The notes under the pieces were generated by a model that was not told the origin of the DNA, made no database searches, and saw nothing but the letters and a program-made list of their open reading frames with translations. From positions 372,001-436,000 of the forward strand of contig JADJFV010000034.1 of the NCBI GenBank assembly GCA_016708435.1: a stretch of DNA of 64,000 nt, read 5' to 3'. How positions within the stretch are numbered: position 1 is the stretch's first letter; every line of letters starts with the position of its first letter. This DNA is from Leptospiraceae bacterium. GTDB taxonomy: Bacteria > Spirochaetota > Leptospiria > Leptospirales > Leptospiraceae. Both the position numbers and the translations under genes were made by a program. Below are positions 44,701 through 53,589 of the stretch, one piece after another.

Positions 44701-46440
44701 TCGCTGTTGGATTCTGTCTTTAATCGCTTTGGTTAAAATCGACCGAAGCTCAATTAGTAAATCTTTATGAACCAACTTGAAAATGTTTGCATTCATGGCT
44801 CCTTCCGAGAGCCCAATGTAAAGACCTGCATCGCCTGAAATTTCTTGTATATCAAGAGTATCATTGACCAGAAGATAGGGATATTCAAATGTATTGAAAA
44901 TCGTTTCTTTTATGATTTCGGGTAACGTTTGCTCCATTTTCGGTTTCGGAGTAGCAGGATTCGAAAATATTTTAGTGGAGGGTCTATAGGTAGAAAATTG
45001 GACGGAGTGTAATTTGCCGCCACGCTTTCGATGAAAAATTTTCGATTTTCCATCTTCAGTTGTAAATAAATCAGTGAATTGTCCCACTGTTTCTGACTTA
45101 CCCAGAAATAAATAGCCATTAGGCTTAAGTGCATAGTGGAAAAGTGGTATTATCTGCTTTTGTAAGTGGGAACCAAAATATATCAGTAAGTTTCGACAAC
45201 AAATTAAATCCAGTTTGAGAAACGGTGGATTACTAGTAAGGTCATGCTTCGAAAATAATACTAGCGATCTGACTGATTTTGAAAGCTCAAACTGATTTCC
45301 TTTCTTTGAAAAGAATTGATTGACTAAATCTTGAGGCATATCCTTAAGAGACTCCGCCGAATAAATTCCTTTGCGGGCAATCGAAATTGCCTTCTCATCT
45401 ATGTCCGTTGCAAAAATTTGCACATTATAATTTGCAATTTTTTCCTTTAAGTTTTTACATAACAAAATTGCGAGAGAATAGGCTTCTTCACCAGTTGCAC
45501 ATCCAGGTGCCCAAATACGAATTGGTTCGCCTTCTGGTTTAGAATTTAAAATTTTTAGAATTACTTTTTCGAATTCAACAAAGGCTAGTGTATCACGAAA
45601 GAAACATGTAACCCCTATTAAGATCATATTGAATAATGAGTCTAATTCCTGCGGATTACGCTCAACATATTCCAAGTATTCTTCAATTGAATTAATTTTT
45701 AAAGACGATAATCTCTTCTGTAATCGACGTCCTATGGTTGCTGGCTTATAATTAGAAAAGTCGGTTCCCGTTCTTCGTGAAAGAAGCTTGAATATTGATT
45801 CCAGACTGTCTGCATCGTTCTCGATTGGACCTAGTTGAAGGTTACGCGGATAAGATTCGTTTTCTGCAATTTCAAATAACTCTTCTCCAATTTTATCCGG
45901 AGCTAAGACCATATCAACAAGTCCGGTTTCTATAGAAGCTAGCGGCATACCATTGTATTTCGCTGTTTGAGGCTCTTGAACAATCACCAAGCCTCCTGTC
46001 GATTTAATATGCCTTACTCCAACAGCTCCATCACTACCTGTGCCGGAGAGGATAATACCAATTACATTTTCTTTAAAATCTTCCGCTAGGGACTGAAATA
46101 AAACGTCTACAGATGGTTTTGGTCCGATTCCGCCTTTGGGTTTTTGGAGCCAGAGCTTTCCACCACTCACGCTGATCTCATTGTCCGGTGGAGTTATATA
46201 GACGTTATTTGGTTCTATTGTATCACCGTTTCTAGCTTCGCTAACTAATAATTTAGTTTCACGACTTAAGAGCTGGACTAGCATACTTTTATGTGTCGGA
46301 CTTAAGTGCTGGGCAACAATGAATGCAACATTGCGAAGGCTATGCGGGAGATGAGATAGTAAGTCCTGTAATGCTTCCAGTCCACCCGCTGAAGATCCTA
46401 TGCCGGCAATATAAAATATATTCTTAGATTTATCTGTCAT
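41710..46440 (-). CDS. CheB-CheR-PAS-histidine kinase fusion protein
   Basis: 1576 residues. Residues about 10-185: CheB methylesterase with the catalytic Ser in GIGSSAGGLEALQDLL, His in QHLSPTHKSM and Asp in GTGSDGAVGV. About 210-475: CheR methyltransferase (IWAPGCATGEEAYSLAILL; DLICCRNLLIYF). About 650-745: a coiled coil of near-identical NEELQS/TNEE repeats. Then five or so PAS domains (for example SIGISITDKDGHFVNVNQGY; NIVILTNQKGIIIEANDNF). The C-terminus has a histidine kinase H-box SHNLRAPLANILGLS and ATPase motifs NGRGIDL and GKGVGLYMTKTQVE. No receiver is attached; the overlapping gene at 41315 supplies one. Such fusions probably adjust signalling outside the main flagellar pathway. 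It is monocistronic apart from that partner. Confidence 0.9.
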   Translation of the reverse strand: MTDKSKNIFYIAGIGSSAGGLEALQDLLSHLPHSLRNVAFIVAQHLSPTHKSMLVQLLSRETKLLVSEARNGDTIEPNNVYITPPDNEISVSGGKLWLQKPKGGIGPKPSVDVLFQSLAEDFKENVIGIILSGTGSDGAVGVRHIKSTGGLVIVQEPQTAKYNGMPLASIETGLVDMVLAPDKIGEELFEIAENESYPRNLQLGPIENDADSLESIFKLLSRRTGTDFSNYKPATIGRRLQKRLSSLKINSIEEYLEYVERNPQELDSLFNMILIGVTCFFRDTLAFVEFEKVILKILNSKPEGEPIRIWAPGCATGEEAYSLAILLCKNLKEKIANYNVQIFATDIDEKAISIARKGIYSAESLKDMPQDLVNQFFSKKGNQFELSKSVRSLVLFSKHDLTSNPPFLKLDLICCRNLLIYFGSHLQKQIIPLFHYALKPNGYLFLGKSETVGQFTDLFTTEDGKSKIFHRKRGGKLHSVQFSTYRPSTKIFSNPATPKPKMEQTLPEIIKETIFNTFEYPYLLVNDTLDIQEISGDAGLYIGLSEGAMNANIFKLVHKDLLIELRSILTKAIKDRIQQRSGILKFTFYGTQHYVRIKIKPLLFSESTRDLFLVIFEKQDPEDFAPIVSLSETIRDENPRITELEHELQATKEHLQTYIEELETSNEELQSLNEEMQSTNEELQSSNEELETSNEELQSTNEEIQIAYSELKAVNEELEEKDRLLINAKANEKALLDNTLQSFFLVDKTYRVITYNEKANETSKQLFGKSLRSGDSILDYISTENLESFRESFSEALRGNPRTGEQKILMANQSVSSYIYNLTPAIIEGNSIENVSVSFLDITNLRNLQSELNTSERLLASVFETNSIGISITDKDGHFVNVNQGYCDLYGYTRDELIGFHFTKVVPADYKQELKEHHDRFIEGNEELATEWTVQRKDGSLIDIFASASLLIQTDGTRYKITSVRDITENKKYKNLLEETQESASVGGWQFDAITKELSWTEETFKVFGLDNTFRLSLESMSKLFADEAKVIFQNSMAKTLNMGEAFDLELLSKVNTDKSLWIRATCKPISVYDKVIKLFGTFQNITSIKESGLKLKESEDLFRSVYENIKDAIIITYPSGEILKTNFAATDIFGYTETELQSISLRGLFALDDEEEMDVSLDIISKKGSFQGQFKSIRKNGEIFPTEIYSSTFKLANGQDRICTIVRDLSERSQMINIQERLKNALYFSNIVILTNQKGIIIEANDNFTKMSEYSKEEIADNHYNLLNPNYNSVDLLETLWAGVKKGNIWRGEILNQSKSGRLFWLDTSIFPLKDPSGNDQGFMAVCSEITERKQREIERERLLSSLAQRNKDLEQFSYIVSHNLRAPLANILGLSNLLKDTQIENETTKLIVNNLYKASQNLDTVITDLSDILQIRKQIREEKQMVRFSSLVDSVITSIENLIQDSKANIEIDFSELDEVLTLKGYMYSIFVNMITNSIQYARSGIPPIISITSKKLENRFQLIFKDNGRGIDLKKYADKIFGLYKRFHLDIEGKGVGLYMTKTQVELLGGTIKVESELQRGTTFTIDLPVEWK

Positions 46441-46643
46441 TTTACATTTGATAAAAAATATTTCTGAGTAGGTTATTTTTAAAAAACTCTTATTTTCTAT
46501 TGTAAGATTGTATTAAAAGAAACGGTAGATTTTGAAAAGTAAAATTCGAGTTCAAAAAAATTAATTTTTTAATAAAGCAAAAACAATCTAATAACTGGCG
46601 GAAATGATTAGTGTGCCTAGTCAAAATTAACCGATATTAAACA

Positions 46644-47747
46644 CTATTCAATAGTTTTGTGTTCTGGTTGAGAATGCCTTTCGAGCGCATTTTCAATTAA
46701 CCAATCAAATACATCATCCATCGGATAACCTGCATAAGCCGCTTGCTGTGGAATCAAACTTGTTTCAGTCATACCCGGCAAAGTATTTGTTTCCAAAACA
46801 TAGGAATGCACATCTTGAATAATGAAATCAGTGCGCGAATAACCCTTGCATCCTAGGATCTTATGAGCAAGTAAGGCAGACTCTTGGATATTAGATGTTA
46901 GTTCATTCGAAATCCGTGCGGGAGTAATTTCATGCGATTTGCCTACAGAATATTTTGCCTCATAGTCAAAAAAATCATTCGATGGGACTATCTCCGTAGG
47001 GTGCAAAGAGACGGCTTCAAAAGAATGCCCCGATTTTTTTTCTATAACTCCGCAGGAGACTTCAACTCCTGAAATATTTTCTTGAATAAGGACAGATTCT
47101 TCCTGATAAAATAATTCTTTAAGCTTACTTGCTACTTCTAATATATTATTTGCTTTACCTACACCGACACTTGAACCACCCATAGTAGGCTTAATGAAAA
47201 CCGGAAAATTCAATCGGAAATTTTTAAGAAATCCTTCTCCAGAAAGATAAAAATCTTTTCGCATAACGTTTATAAAATTTGCTACTTTAAGTCCTGCCGA
47301 AAGAAAAAGATAATTTGCTCTTTCCTTGTCCATTGCTAGTGCAGAGGCTAATACGCCGGAGCCGGTATATGCAATTGAGTTCATTTGTAAGAAAGCCTGT
47401 AAAACACCATTTTCCCCTTCACCACCATGTAGACCAATGAATACAAGATCACATTCAAGATTGGATAGAGAAATTCCACTTGCGCTTAATATCTCATTTT
47501 GATTCATAAATTGTTTTTTAAATTCTTCGCTTACTTCTTCGTGAGGAAAATTTTTTATAATAGTTTTTATGTCTGGAAGAATTGCGTTACGGCTATTTGG
47601 AATTATCCAATTCCCCTTTTTGTCAATAAGAACAGGAGTTACCTCATATTTTTCTCTATCTAAAGTTGCATAGATGAAGCTTGAACTCTTAAGGGAAATT
47701 TCATGCTCGGTAGATTTTCCACCGATAAGAAGCGCTACTTTAATCAT
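46644..47747 (-). CDS. ddl: D-alanine--D-alanine ligase
   Basis: A 367-residue ATP-grasp enzyme making D-Ala-D-Ala for peptidoglycan. Motifs: VALLIGGKSTEHEISL at the N-terminus, GLHGGEGENGVLQ, IAYTGSGVLASALAMDK, IKPTMGGSSVGVGKA, the TDFIIQD region and LETNTLPGMTETSLIPQQAA. Normal length. It begins 3 bp after cheR; the two are co-transcribed, probably from the tRNA-Arg region. The specificity residues (not checked in detail) suggest D-Ala rather than D-Lac. Confidence 0.94.
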   Translation of the reverse strand: MIKVALLIGGKSTEHEISLKSSSFIYATLDREKYEVTPVLIDKKGNWIIPNSRNAILPDIKTIIKNFPHEEVSEEFKKQFMNQNEILSASGISLSNLECDLVFIGLHGGEGENGVLQAFLQMNSIAYTGSGVLASALAMDKERANYLFLSAGLKVANFINVMRKDFYLSGEGFLKNFRLNFPVFIKPTMGGSSVGVGKANNILEVASKLKELFYQEESVLIQENISGVEVSCGVIEKKSGHSFEAVSLHPTEIVPSNDFFDYEAKYSVGKSHEITPARISNELTSNIQESALLAHKILGCKGYSRTDFIIQDVHSYVLETNTLPGMTETSLIPQQAAYAGYPMDDVFDWLIENALERHSQPEHKTIE

Positions 47748-47749
47748 AA

Positions 47750-48637
47750 TTATTTTCCTGCGATAGATTTTTTTTGATAGATAGTGTGTCCTAAGAATTT
47801 AAAATTCTCTGAGATTCCAAACATAGTTTCGGAGTGACCAATGATTAGAATTCCATCATCCACTAGAATTCGTTCCATATGACTAAAAATTCTTTGTTGA
47901 GTAGGTTTATCAAAGTAGATAATAACATTTCTGCAGAAGATAATATCAATTTTCTCCTGAATAGGGTAAGGCTCTTCCAACAAATTAATTTTTTTAAAAA
48001 TTAAAAGATCTTTTAGGACAGGTTTTGCAGTGAATTCTTTTTCTCGTTCAGTCTGCTTAGAAGTAAAGTATTTAATTTTGTATTCTTGCTTTACCGGTGT
48101 CATTCTTTCTTCTCGATATGTTCCTCTTTGCGCAGTCTCAAGAACGTTAGTGTCTATATCTGATGCATATATCTTGATATCCCAACCAGGCTTACCAATA
48201 AAGTATTCGCACACTGTCATTGCTAAGGTGTAAGGTTCTTCGCCAGTAGAAGACGCGGATGACCAGATACGAATTTTTTTTCTGCCAGTCAGCTTTGCTT
48301 TTTCTTCTAATTGAGGGAATGCCGTTGTCTTTAAGTATTCAAAGTGATGGTTCTCACGAAAGAAATCGGTTTTATTTGTAGTGATTCGATTTATAATTTC
48401 AGGAATCTCTGTATTTAAAAAAATTTTGTCATTTCTAAGTTTTGTTACGTATTCAGCAAAAGTAGAAATTTGATTCTGTCTGAGGCGAATATTAAGCCTC
48501 GATTGTAACATGATTTTTTTATGAGGTGCAAGAGAAATCCCTGTTTTTTCGTATATAATGTCTTTTAGAAAATTAAACTCTCGGTCTTCGATATTGATGA
48601 TGGAACTAAAAAAGTCAGTCACATTGAGCCTCTTCAT
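47750..48637 (-). CDS. cheR: CheR protein-glutamate methyltransferase
   Basis: Up to 295 residues. The N-terminal helical domain (FNFLKDIIYEKTGISLAPHK) precedes the SAM-binding core IRIWSSASSTGEEPYTLAM (GxxxGEEPY), IKIYASDIDTNVLETA, DIIFCRNVIIYF and LIIGHSETM. It methylates receptor glutamates in chemotaxis. The ATG at 48637 lies only 1 bp from the mature 3' end of tRNA-Arg, so the ribosome-binding site would lie in the tRNA acceptor stem. The GTG at 48622 (VTDFFSSII), with AAGAGG six bases upstream, is a likelier start. Confidence 0.92.
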   Translation of the reverse strand: MKRLNVTDFFSSIINIEDREFNFLKDIIYEKTGISLAPHKKIMLQSRLNIRLRQNQISTFAEYVTKLRNDKIFLNTEIPEIINRITTNKTDFFRENHHFEYLKTTAFPQLEEKAKLTGRKKIRIWSSASSTGEEPYTLAMTVCEYFIGKPGWDIKIYASDIDTNVLETAQRGTYREERMTPVKQEYKIKYFTSKQTEREKEFTAKPVLKDLLIFKKINLLEEPYPIQEKIDIIFCRNVIIYFDKPTQQRIFSHMERILVDDGILIIGHSETMFGISENFKFLGHTIYQKKSIAGK

Positions 48638-48638
48638 C

Positions 48639-48710
48639 TGCCCTGGGAGGGAATCGAACCCCCACTCACAGTTCCGAAGACTGTTGTTCTATCCGTTGAA
48701 CTACCGGGGC
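48639..48710 (-). tRNA. tRNA-Arg (TCG)
   Basis: 72 nt on the minus strand. Acceptor GCCCCGG pairs with CCAGGGC with one mismatch; D arm TAGTTCAACGGATAGAACA; anticodon stem ACAGT/ACTGT with loop CTTCGGA (TCG); T arm GGGGGTTCGATTCCCTC. CCA is not encoded. It abuts the cheR start. Confidence 0.92.
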
Positions 48711-48768
48711 AGTGAAATTTCAGTGAAATTGAAACTAGGATTTAAGGCAACAAATTAATGTTCAAATA

Positions 48769-50160
48769 TCAAACCTTTACTTTTTTCCAACTACCTTTCG
48801 TAAAAAGCCAAAGAGTAAAGATTCCCACTGAAGTTTCAGAAATAAAGACTCCCCAAAATACGCCAGTGTGCTGAAAAGAATTGATGACTGCCAAATAATA
48901 TGAAAGAGGAATTTGAATGCACCAGAAAAAAAATACATTGATTAGAGTAGGTGTTCTTGTATCTCCAGCACCATTAAACGCTTGGACAGATACCATCCAC
49001 CATCCATAGATTAAATACGAATAAGATAGAATTTGTAGCCATTCAGAGCCTATTGCAATGACTCGCAAGTCATCTGTAAAGATTTTCATAAGGGATTGAT
49101 TGAATACGAAGTAGGCTATGGAGACAAGCATTAAAAATCCCATATTATAAAACCCAATTTTCCAGACTGTTGATTCTGCCCGTTCTGGATTTCCTGCTCC
49201 TAGGTTTTGTCCAACAAGAGTAGCGGCTGCGTTTGATAAGCCCCAAGCGGGCATGAGGGTAAACATCATTATCCGCAAGGCTATCGTTGCTCCGGCTACT
49301 GCCTCACTGCTGATATTTGAAAGTATTCGCATCAGAAATATCCAGGATGTCATACCAACAAGCATTTGTCCAATTCCACCTAGCGAAGTTTGTATTAATT
49401 GCGTTACTATCGATGTATTCCAAGATAGTTCTGACAGTTTTACCTTTATATGTCTTCCTGCATTAAATAGTGTCCACAATTGAATAAGAACACCAATTCC
49501 TCTACCGATATTGGTAGCAATAGCTGCTCCTTCAATTCCTAAAGAAGGCATAGGTCCCAACCCAAAGATTAATATTGGGTCTAATCCTATGTTAACCGCA
49601 TTTGCAACAAAAAGTACGCGCATTGCAATTGCCGCATCACCAGCTCCTCTAAATATTGCATTTATTACAAAGAGTAGAACAATGATTCCATTTCCACCAA
49701 GCATCCATTGCGTATAACGGTAACCATGTTCGATACTCCAAGGATCGGCACCCATTAGTCTGAGTAAGTCTTTGGAGAAAAAAATTCCGGTTATGGAAAA
49801 TGGAATGGAAACTAGAATTGCTAAAAAAATTGATTGAATTGCAGATTTGCTTGCTTCTTCAGAATTTTTCTCACCAATTCTACGTGCAATAATTGCGGTT
49901 ACGGCAGTAGCAAGACCCATTGCCATGGAGTAAAGTAAAAATAAAAATGTCTCACTGATTCCGACTGTGGCAATAGCGGATGCTCCTAATTTGCCTACAA
50001 AATAAATATCTGCTACAGCAAACGTTGATTCCATAACTAGTTCTAAAATCATCGGAACGGCTAAAAGAAAAATAGCACGCTTCATGTCGATAGTTGTATA
50101 GTCCGCTTCTGTTCCGCGGATAGCGTCTTTTAAATCCTGCCACACGGATCTTTTTATCAT
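48769..50160 (-). CDS. MATE-family multidrug/Na+ efflux protein
   Basis: 463 residues from the ATG at 50160 (AAGGA upstream); a 14-residue extension to 50202 would run into metW. Twelve hydrophobic segments and MATE hallmarks: PMILELVMESTFAVADIYFV, GKLGASAIATVGISE, the internal repeat in the second half (IGQMLVGMTSWIFLMRILS) and NAAATLVGQNLGAGNPERAE. These transporters export cationic drugs or organic cations using Na+ or H+; the substrate is unknown. It follows metW closely and may be read from the same transcript. Confidence 0.9.
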   Translation of the reverse strand: MIKRSVWQDLKDAIRGTEADYTTIDMKRAIFLLAVPMILELVMESTFAVADIYFVGKLGASAIATVGISETFLFLLYSMAMGLATAVTAIIARRIGEKNSEEASKSAIQSIFLAILVSIPFSITGIFFSKDLLRLMGADPWSIEHGYRYTQWMLGGNGIIVLLFVINAIFRGAGDAAIAMRVLFVANAVNIGLDPILIFGLGPMPSLGIEGAAIATNIGRGIGVLIQLWTLFNAGRHIKVKLSELSWNTSIVTQLIQTSLGGIGQMLVGMTSWIFLMRILSNISSEAVAGATIALRIMMFTLMPAWGLSNAAATLVGQNLGAGNPERAESTVWKIGFYNMGFLMLVSIAYFVFNQSLMKIFTDDLRVIAIGSEWLQILSYSYLIYGWWMVSVQAFNGAGDTRTPTLINVFFFWCIQIPLSYYLAVINSFQHTGVFWGVFISETSVGIFTLWLFTKGSWKKVKV

Positions 50161-50185
50161 AGTATTTTTTTTCCTTAATTGGCTA

Positions 50186-50791
50186 TTATTCACTAAGCAC
50201 AAAAAGTGCTAACTTTGCAAATAAATTTGGTTTAGTTTCAATTCGGTTTTTGTCACTGAAAAAAGCATGGTCTTCAATTTTAAATTTTTGAACGGCGCAA
50301 AATTCTTCAAAGTCAGTGATTGATAAAAAATGTAAATTAGGAGTGTTATACCAACGATAGGGTAGATTGTCGGATACTGGTGTTATGCCTTTAAATAAAA
50401 TTTGAAGTCTATTTTTCCAATGTGCAAAGTTCGGAAATACAACGATTACTTTTTTCCCAATTCTAAGTGAATCTTTAATGATATTACCTGGATTATGCGT
50501 TTCTTGAATTGTTTGATTTAGTATCACATAGTCAAAACTTTTTTTGATATGATGCTTTAATCCTTCATCTAAATCACCGTGGTGTACAATGACTCCACGC
50601 TCAATGCATTTGTAAATACAGTCTTCATTTTTTTCAATGCCTTGACCGCGAACTCCTTTTTTTTTCAGTAAATAAAGAAGATCGCCATCGCCACACCCAA
50701 GGTCTAACACGCGGAAGCCGGTAGGAATTAAATCCAGTATGTATTGAAAGTCAGGTCGTAAAATAGGTATAGTCATAGAATTAGATTTCAT
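50186..50791 (-). CDS. metW: Methionine biosynthesis protein MetW
   Basis: About 202 residues from the ATG at 50791 (MKSNSM), or 50776 (MTIPIL); the track of coding to 50815 overlaps metX strongly. A class I SAM methyltransferase-like fold: VLDLGCGDGDLLYLLKKKG, GIEKNEDCIYKCIERGV, HGDLDEGL, YVILNQTIQETHNP and VVFPNFAHW. MetW is encoded with metX in many bacteria and is needed for homoserine O-acyltransferase activity; it probably forms a complex with MetX. It overlaps the metX stop. Confidence 0.9.
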   Translation of the reverse strand: MKSNSMTIPILRPDFQYILDLIPTGFRVLDLGCGDGDLLYLLKKKGVRGQGIEKNEDCIYKCIERGVIVHHGDLDEGLKHHIKKSFDYVILNQTIQETHNPGNIIKDSLRIGKKVIVVFPNFAHWKNRLQILFKGITPVSDNLPYRWYNTPNLHFLSITDFEEFCAVQKFKIEDHAFFSDKNRIETKPNLFAKLALFVLSE

Positions 50792-51902
50792 AGAAGATTG
50801 AAAAATTTTGAGCAAACTCTAAAAAATGATGAATGAGATGATGTTGTTCTGGATTTGGAACTAAAAAGGAATCATGTCCTTTGGAAAAATTTACTTCACA
50901 ATAAGTCACTGAAATTGCATTTACTTCCAGAGATTTAACAATTTCTCGACTTTGGTAAGGAGGGTATAACCAATCGGAGCTAAAAGCAATGATTAAAAAA
51001 TTTGCCTTTGCTCGCGACAAATTAAGAGTTAACTCTTCTCCGCGTCCAAGACTAAAATGATCGAGTGCCTTCGTAACATAGATATAAGAATTTGCATCGA
51101 ACCGATCTACAAATGTCTCCCCTTGGTAAATTAAATAACTTCCGACTGCGAAATCTGTGTTCTTTATATTTCCGCGCGGCGGTTTGCGACCAAATTTCTC
51201 ACGCATTAAATCATCTGAAAGGTAAGTAACATGACCAACCATTCGAGCAAGTGCCAATCCTTTTTTGGGCGGATTATCACCGTATTCCCCATCATTCCAA
51301 TTTGGATCGGATAGAATTGCTTGCCTTCCCACTTCGTTAAATGCAATTTGTTGAGCGCTATGCTCAGAGGTAGAGGCTAGAATGATACAATTTTTTACAA
51401 CATCGGGATAACTAACACTCCACTGCAATGCCTGCATTCCGCCCATTGAACCACCAGCTACGCAGAATAATTCGCTAATTCCAAAAGAATTTAATAGTAG
51501 TCTCTGTGCATTGACCATATCCAAAATGGATACAAAAGGGAACGTTGAACCATAAGGCTTGTTAGTTTTGGGGTTAATGCTCGTTGGACCAGAGCTTCCA
51601 TTGCAGCCCCCAATGACGTTAGTGGAAATAACAAAGTATTTATTAGTGTCAAACGCTTTGCCGGGACCAATGTATTCATCCCACCATCCTGTTTTTTCCG
51701 TGCCTTCATGAAATCCAGCAGCGTGAGCATTGCCTGAAAGTGCATGGCAAACTAAAATAGCATTTGTTCTACTTGGGTTCAGAATTCCGTAAGTTTCGTA
51801 AGCAATCTCAAGAGGGCTAATGATGGCTCCATTCTCTAGAGTCAAATCAGGCAACTTTGCAATTTCTGTGCGAACAATTCCAACGGAATTCTTGTTAAAC
51901 AT
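50781..51902 (-). CDS. metX: Homoserine O-acetyltransferase
   Basis: A 373-residue alpha/beta-hydrolase-fold acyltransferase making O-acetyl-L-homoserine. The nucleophile elbow is GGSMGGMQALQWS. Also seen are HALSGNAHAAG, GPGKAFDTNKYFVISTNVIGGC, GSTFPFVSILDMV, YLIYQGETFVDRFDANSY and the catalytic Asp/His ends SSDWLYPPYQS and KGHDSFLVPNPEQ. It begins 4 bp after the metY stop and overlaps metW, so metY-metX-metW is one operon feeding direct sulfhydrylation. Confidence 0.95.
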   Translation of the reverse strand: MFNKNSVGIVRTEIAKLPDLTLENGAIISPLEIAYETYGILNPSRTNAILVCHALSGNAHAAGFHEGTEKTGWWDEYIGPGKAFDTNKYFVISTNVIGGCNGSSGPTSINPKTNKPYGSTFPFVSILDMVNAQRLLLNSFGISELFCVAGGSMGGMQALQWSVSYPDVVKNCIILASTSEHSAQQIAFNEVGRQAILSDPNWNDGEYGDNPPKKGLALARMVGHVTYLSDDLMREKFGRKPPRGNIKNTDFAVGSYLIYQGETFVDRFDANSYIYVTKALDHFSLGRGEELTLNLSRAKANFLIIAFSSDWLYPPYQSREIVKSLEVNAISVTYCEVNFSKGHDSFLVPNPEQHHLIHHFLEFAQNFSIFYEI

Positions 51903-51905
51903 AGA

Positions 51906-52838
51906 TTACACTTTTTTTAAAGCTTCTTCTAAGTCGACGATTAAATCATCAATATGCTCTAGACCAACAGAGAGTCGGATAAAATCAGGAGTAACCCCCG
52001 CTGACTTTTGTTCTTCCTCTGTTAATTGTTGGTGTGTTGTTGATGCAGGGTGAATCGCAAGTGATTTTGCATCTCCTACGTTTGCAAGAAGAGAAAAAAT
52101 TTCTAAACTGTCTATAAATTTCTTTGCTTCTGTAACACCACCTTTAACACCGAATCCAATGATTGCACCGAAAAGATTTTTCTTGTGATATTTTTTTGCT
52201 AGAGAATAATTTTTATCAGATGAGAGTCCTGGATAATTTACCCAACTAACTTTTGGATGTTTGCTTAAAAATTCTGCTACTTTTAATGCGTTAGACGAAT
52301 GACGCTCCATGCGAATTGGTAAAGTTTCCACACCCTGTAAAATTTGCCAAGCATTGAAAGGAGAAATCGCAGGACCTAAATCTCGGAGACCTTGCACACG
52401 TGCTTTGATGATGTAAGCAATATTAGCCCCACCAAATGGTTCAAATTTTCCAAATACATCCCAATATTTTAATCCGTGATAACTTGGATCTGGCTCTGTA
52501 AAGTTTTTAAATTTTCCATTTCCATAATTAAATTTTCCTGCATCAATAATGATACCGCCGAGAGAAGTTCCATGTCCGCCCAGAAATTTTGTAAGGGAAT
52601 GAACAACAATATCTGCACCATGCTCTATTGGATTTACCAAATAAGGAGAAGGGAGTGTGTTATCTACTATAAACGGAACTCCGTTATCATGAGCAATTTT
52701 CGCAATTGCTTCTAAGTCGAGAGTATCGAGTTTCGGATTACCAAGAGTTTCCGCATACACAGCGCGAGTTTTATCGTTGAAATATTTTTTAAAATTATTT
52801 GGATCCGATGGATCTGCAAAATGAACCTTGATTCCCAT
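51906..52838 (-). CDS. metY: O-acetylhomoserine sulfhydrylase, main C-terminal part (frameshifted)
   Basis: 310 codons from an internal methionine; the intact enzyme starts at 53212 (next entry). It contains the PLP-lysine region VVHSLTKFLGGHGTSLGG, DNTLPSPYLVNP, GANIAYIIKARVQGLRDLG, RMERHSSNALKVAEFLSKHP, SWVNYPGL and the LAIHPASTTHQQL tail, all diagnostic of the Cys/Met PLP family, MetY branch. It converts O-acetylhomoserine plus sulfide to homocysteine. The open frame actually extends upstream of 52838 to about 53030 (residues TTDVLEKRVAELEGG, ASGQSAETLALLNIV). Confidence 0.9.
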   Translation of the reverse strand: MGIKVHFADPSDPNNFKKYFNDKTRAVYAETLGNPKLDTLDLEAIAKIAHDNGVPFIVDNTLPSPYLVNPIEHGADIVVHSLTKFLGGHGTSLGGIIIDAGKFNYGNGKFKNFTEPDPSYHGLKYWDVFGKFEPFGGANIAYIIKARVQGLRDLGPAISPFNAWQILQGVETLPIRMERHSSNALKVAEFLSKHPKVSWVNYPGLSSDKNYSLAKKYHKKNLFGAIIGFGVKGGVTEAKKFIDSLEIFSLLANVGDAKSLAIHPASTTHQQLTEEEQKSAGVTPDFIRLSVGLEHIDDLIVDLEEALKKV

Positions 52839-52975
52839 TTTCGGAAAAGTGTAATGGAGTAGGTTGTATGTTCCACCGTATAGCGAAGAAGAAGCAATGA
52901 TTTCTTGTCCTGCTTCGACAATATTTAATAAGGCAAGCGTCTCTGCTGATTGACCGGAAGCTGTGGCTAATGCCG

Positions 52976-53212
52976 CTATGCCGCCTTCGAGTTCCGCAAC
53001 TCTTTTTTCGAGAACATCAGTCGTTGGTTCATTAGACGAGTGTAAATATTTCCAAATTCTTGGAGTCCGAAAAGTCGAGCCGCATGATCTGTATCATTGA
53101 ATACGTAAGAAGTAGTCTGGTAGATCGGAACTGCTCTTGAGGTAGTTGCCGGATCTCCCTTGGTATAACCTGCGTGTAGCGCGATTGTTTCGGGTTTGAA
53201 TTGTCTTGCCAT
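52976..53212 (-). CDS. metY: O-acetylhomoserine sulfhydrylase, N-terminal part (frameshifted)
   Basis: Start ATG at 53212 with TAGGAG upstream. Reads ARQFKPETIALHAGY, GDPATTSRAVPIYQTTSYVF and FGNIYTRLMN, the family N-terminus, then changes into nonsense (QRLMFSKKEL) before a stop. One missing base near 53033 (AACCAACG should be AACCCAACG) would give MNPTTDVLEKRVAEL and join the downstream part into one protein of about 435 residues. Confidence 0.85.
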   Translation of the reverse strand: MARQFKPETIALHAGYTKGDPATTSRAVPIYQTTSYVFNDTDHAARLFGLQEFGNIYTRLMNQRLMFSKKELRNSKAA

Positions 53213-53589
53213 AAAAAAACTCCTATTTTTAAAACATAGTTTAGTGAAATTAAATACAATAAAACGAACCCTTTTATTTTCGTCAAATAAATATTCTAAT
53301 AAGTTGGAATCAAGCGTCGTTATATTGGAATTAATAAAGAATTCCACCGATAAGAGAGCAATTAATTCCTGGTAAATTCGAAAATTAGTATTGTTAAAAA
53401 TCCTCTAGTTGACAGCATTGGGCTTGCTTCCAATGTCATTAGGATAAGAAAGAGAGAAGAAAGATTAACCACGAAGGGCGCGAAGAAAAGAAAAGTTTTA
53501 AGAAACTCCTTCGTGGTAAAAAAATTCTTAACTTAATGGTATTGAGATTGCTCCGGTAGGGTTTCATGAATAACAAAAGTAAACAACCA
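53213..53589. other. metY leader and intergenic region, with ACCACGAAGG hairpin
   Basis: No gene is supported. A hairpin at 53464-53520 pairs TTAACCACGAAGG with CCTTCGTGGTAA and belongs to the same family as the repeat in the methyltransferase 3' end. The metY leader (53213-53400) was searched by eye for SAM and T-box type elements: a CTCTTATC start occurs but no further conserved core. Confidence 0.6.

Noticed and set aside
53213..53400. SAM riboswitch in the metY leader
   Set aside because: A CTCTTATC start is present near 53354, but the following GGGA..GGCC core and later helices cannot be found.
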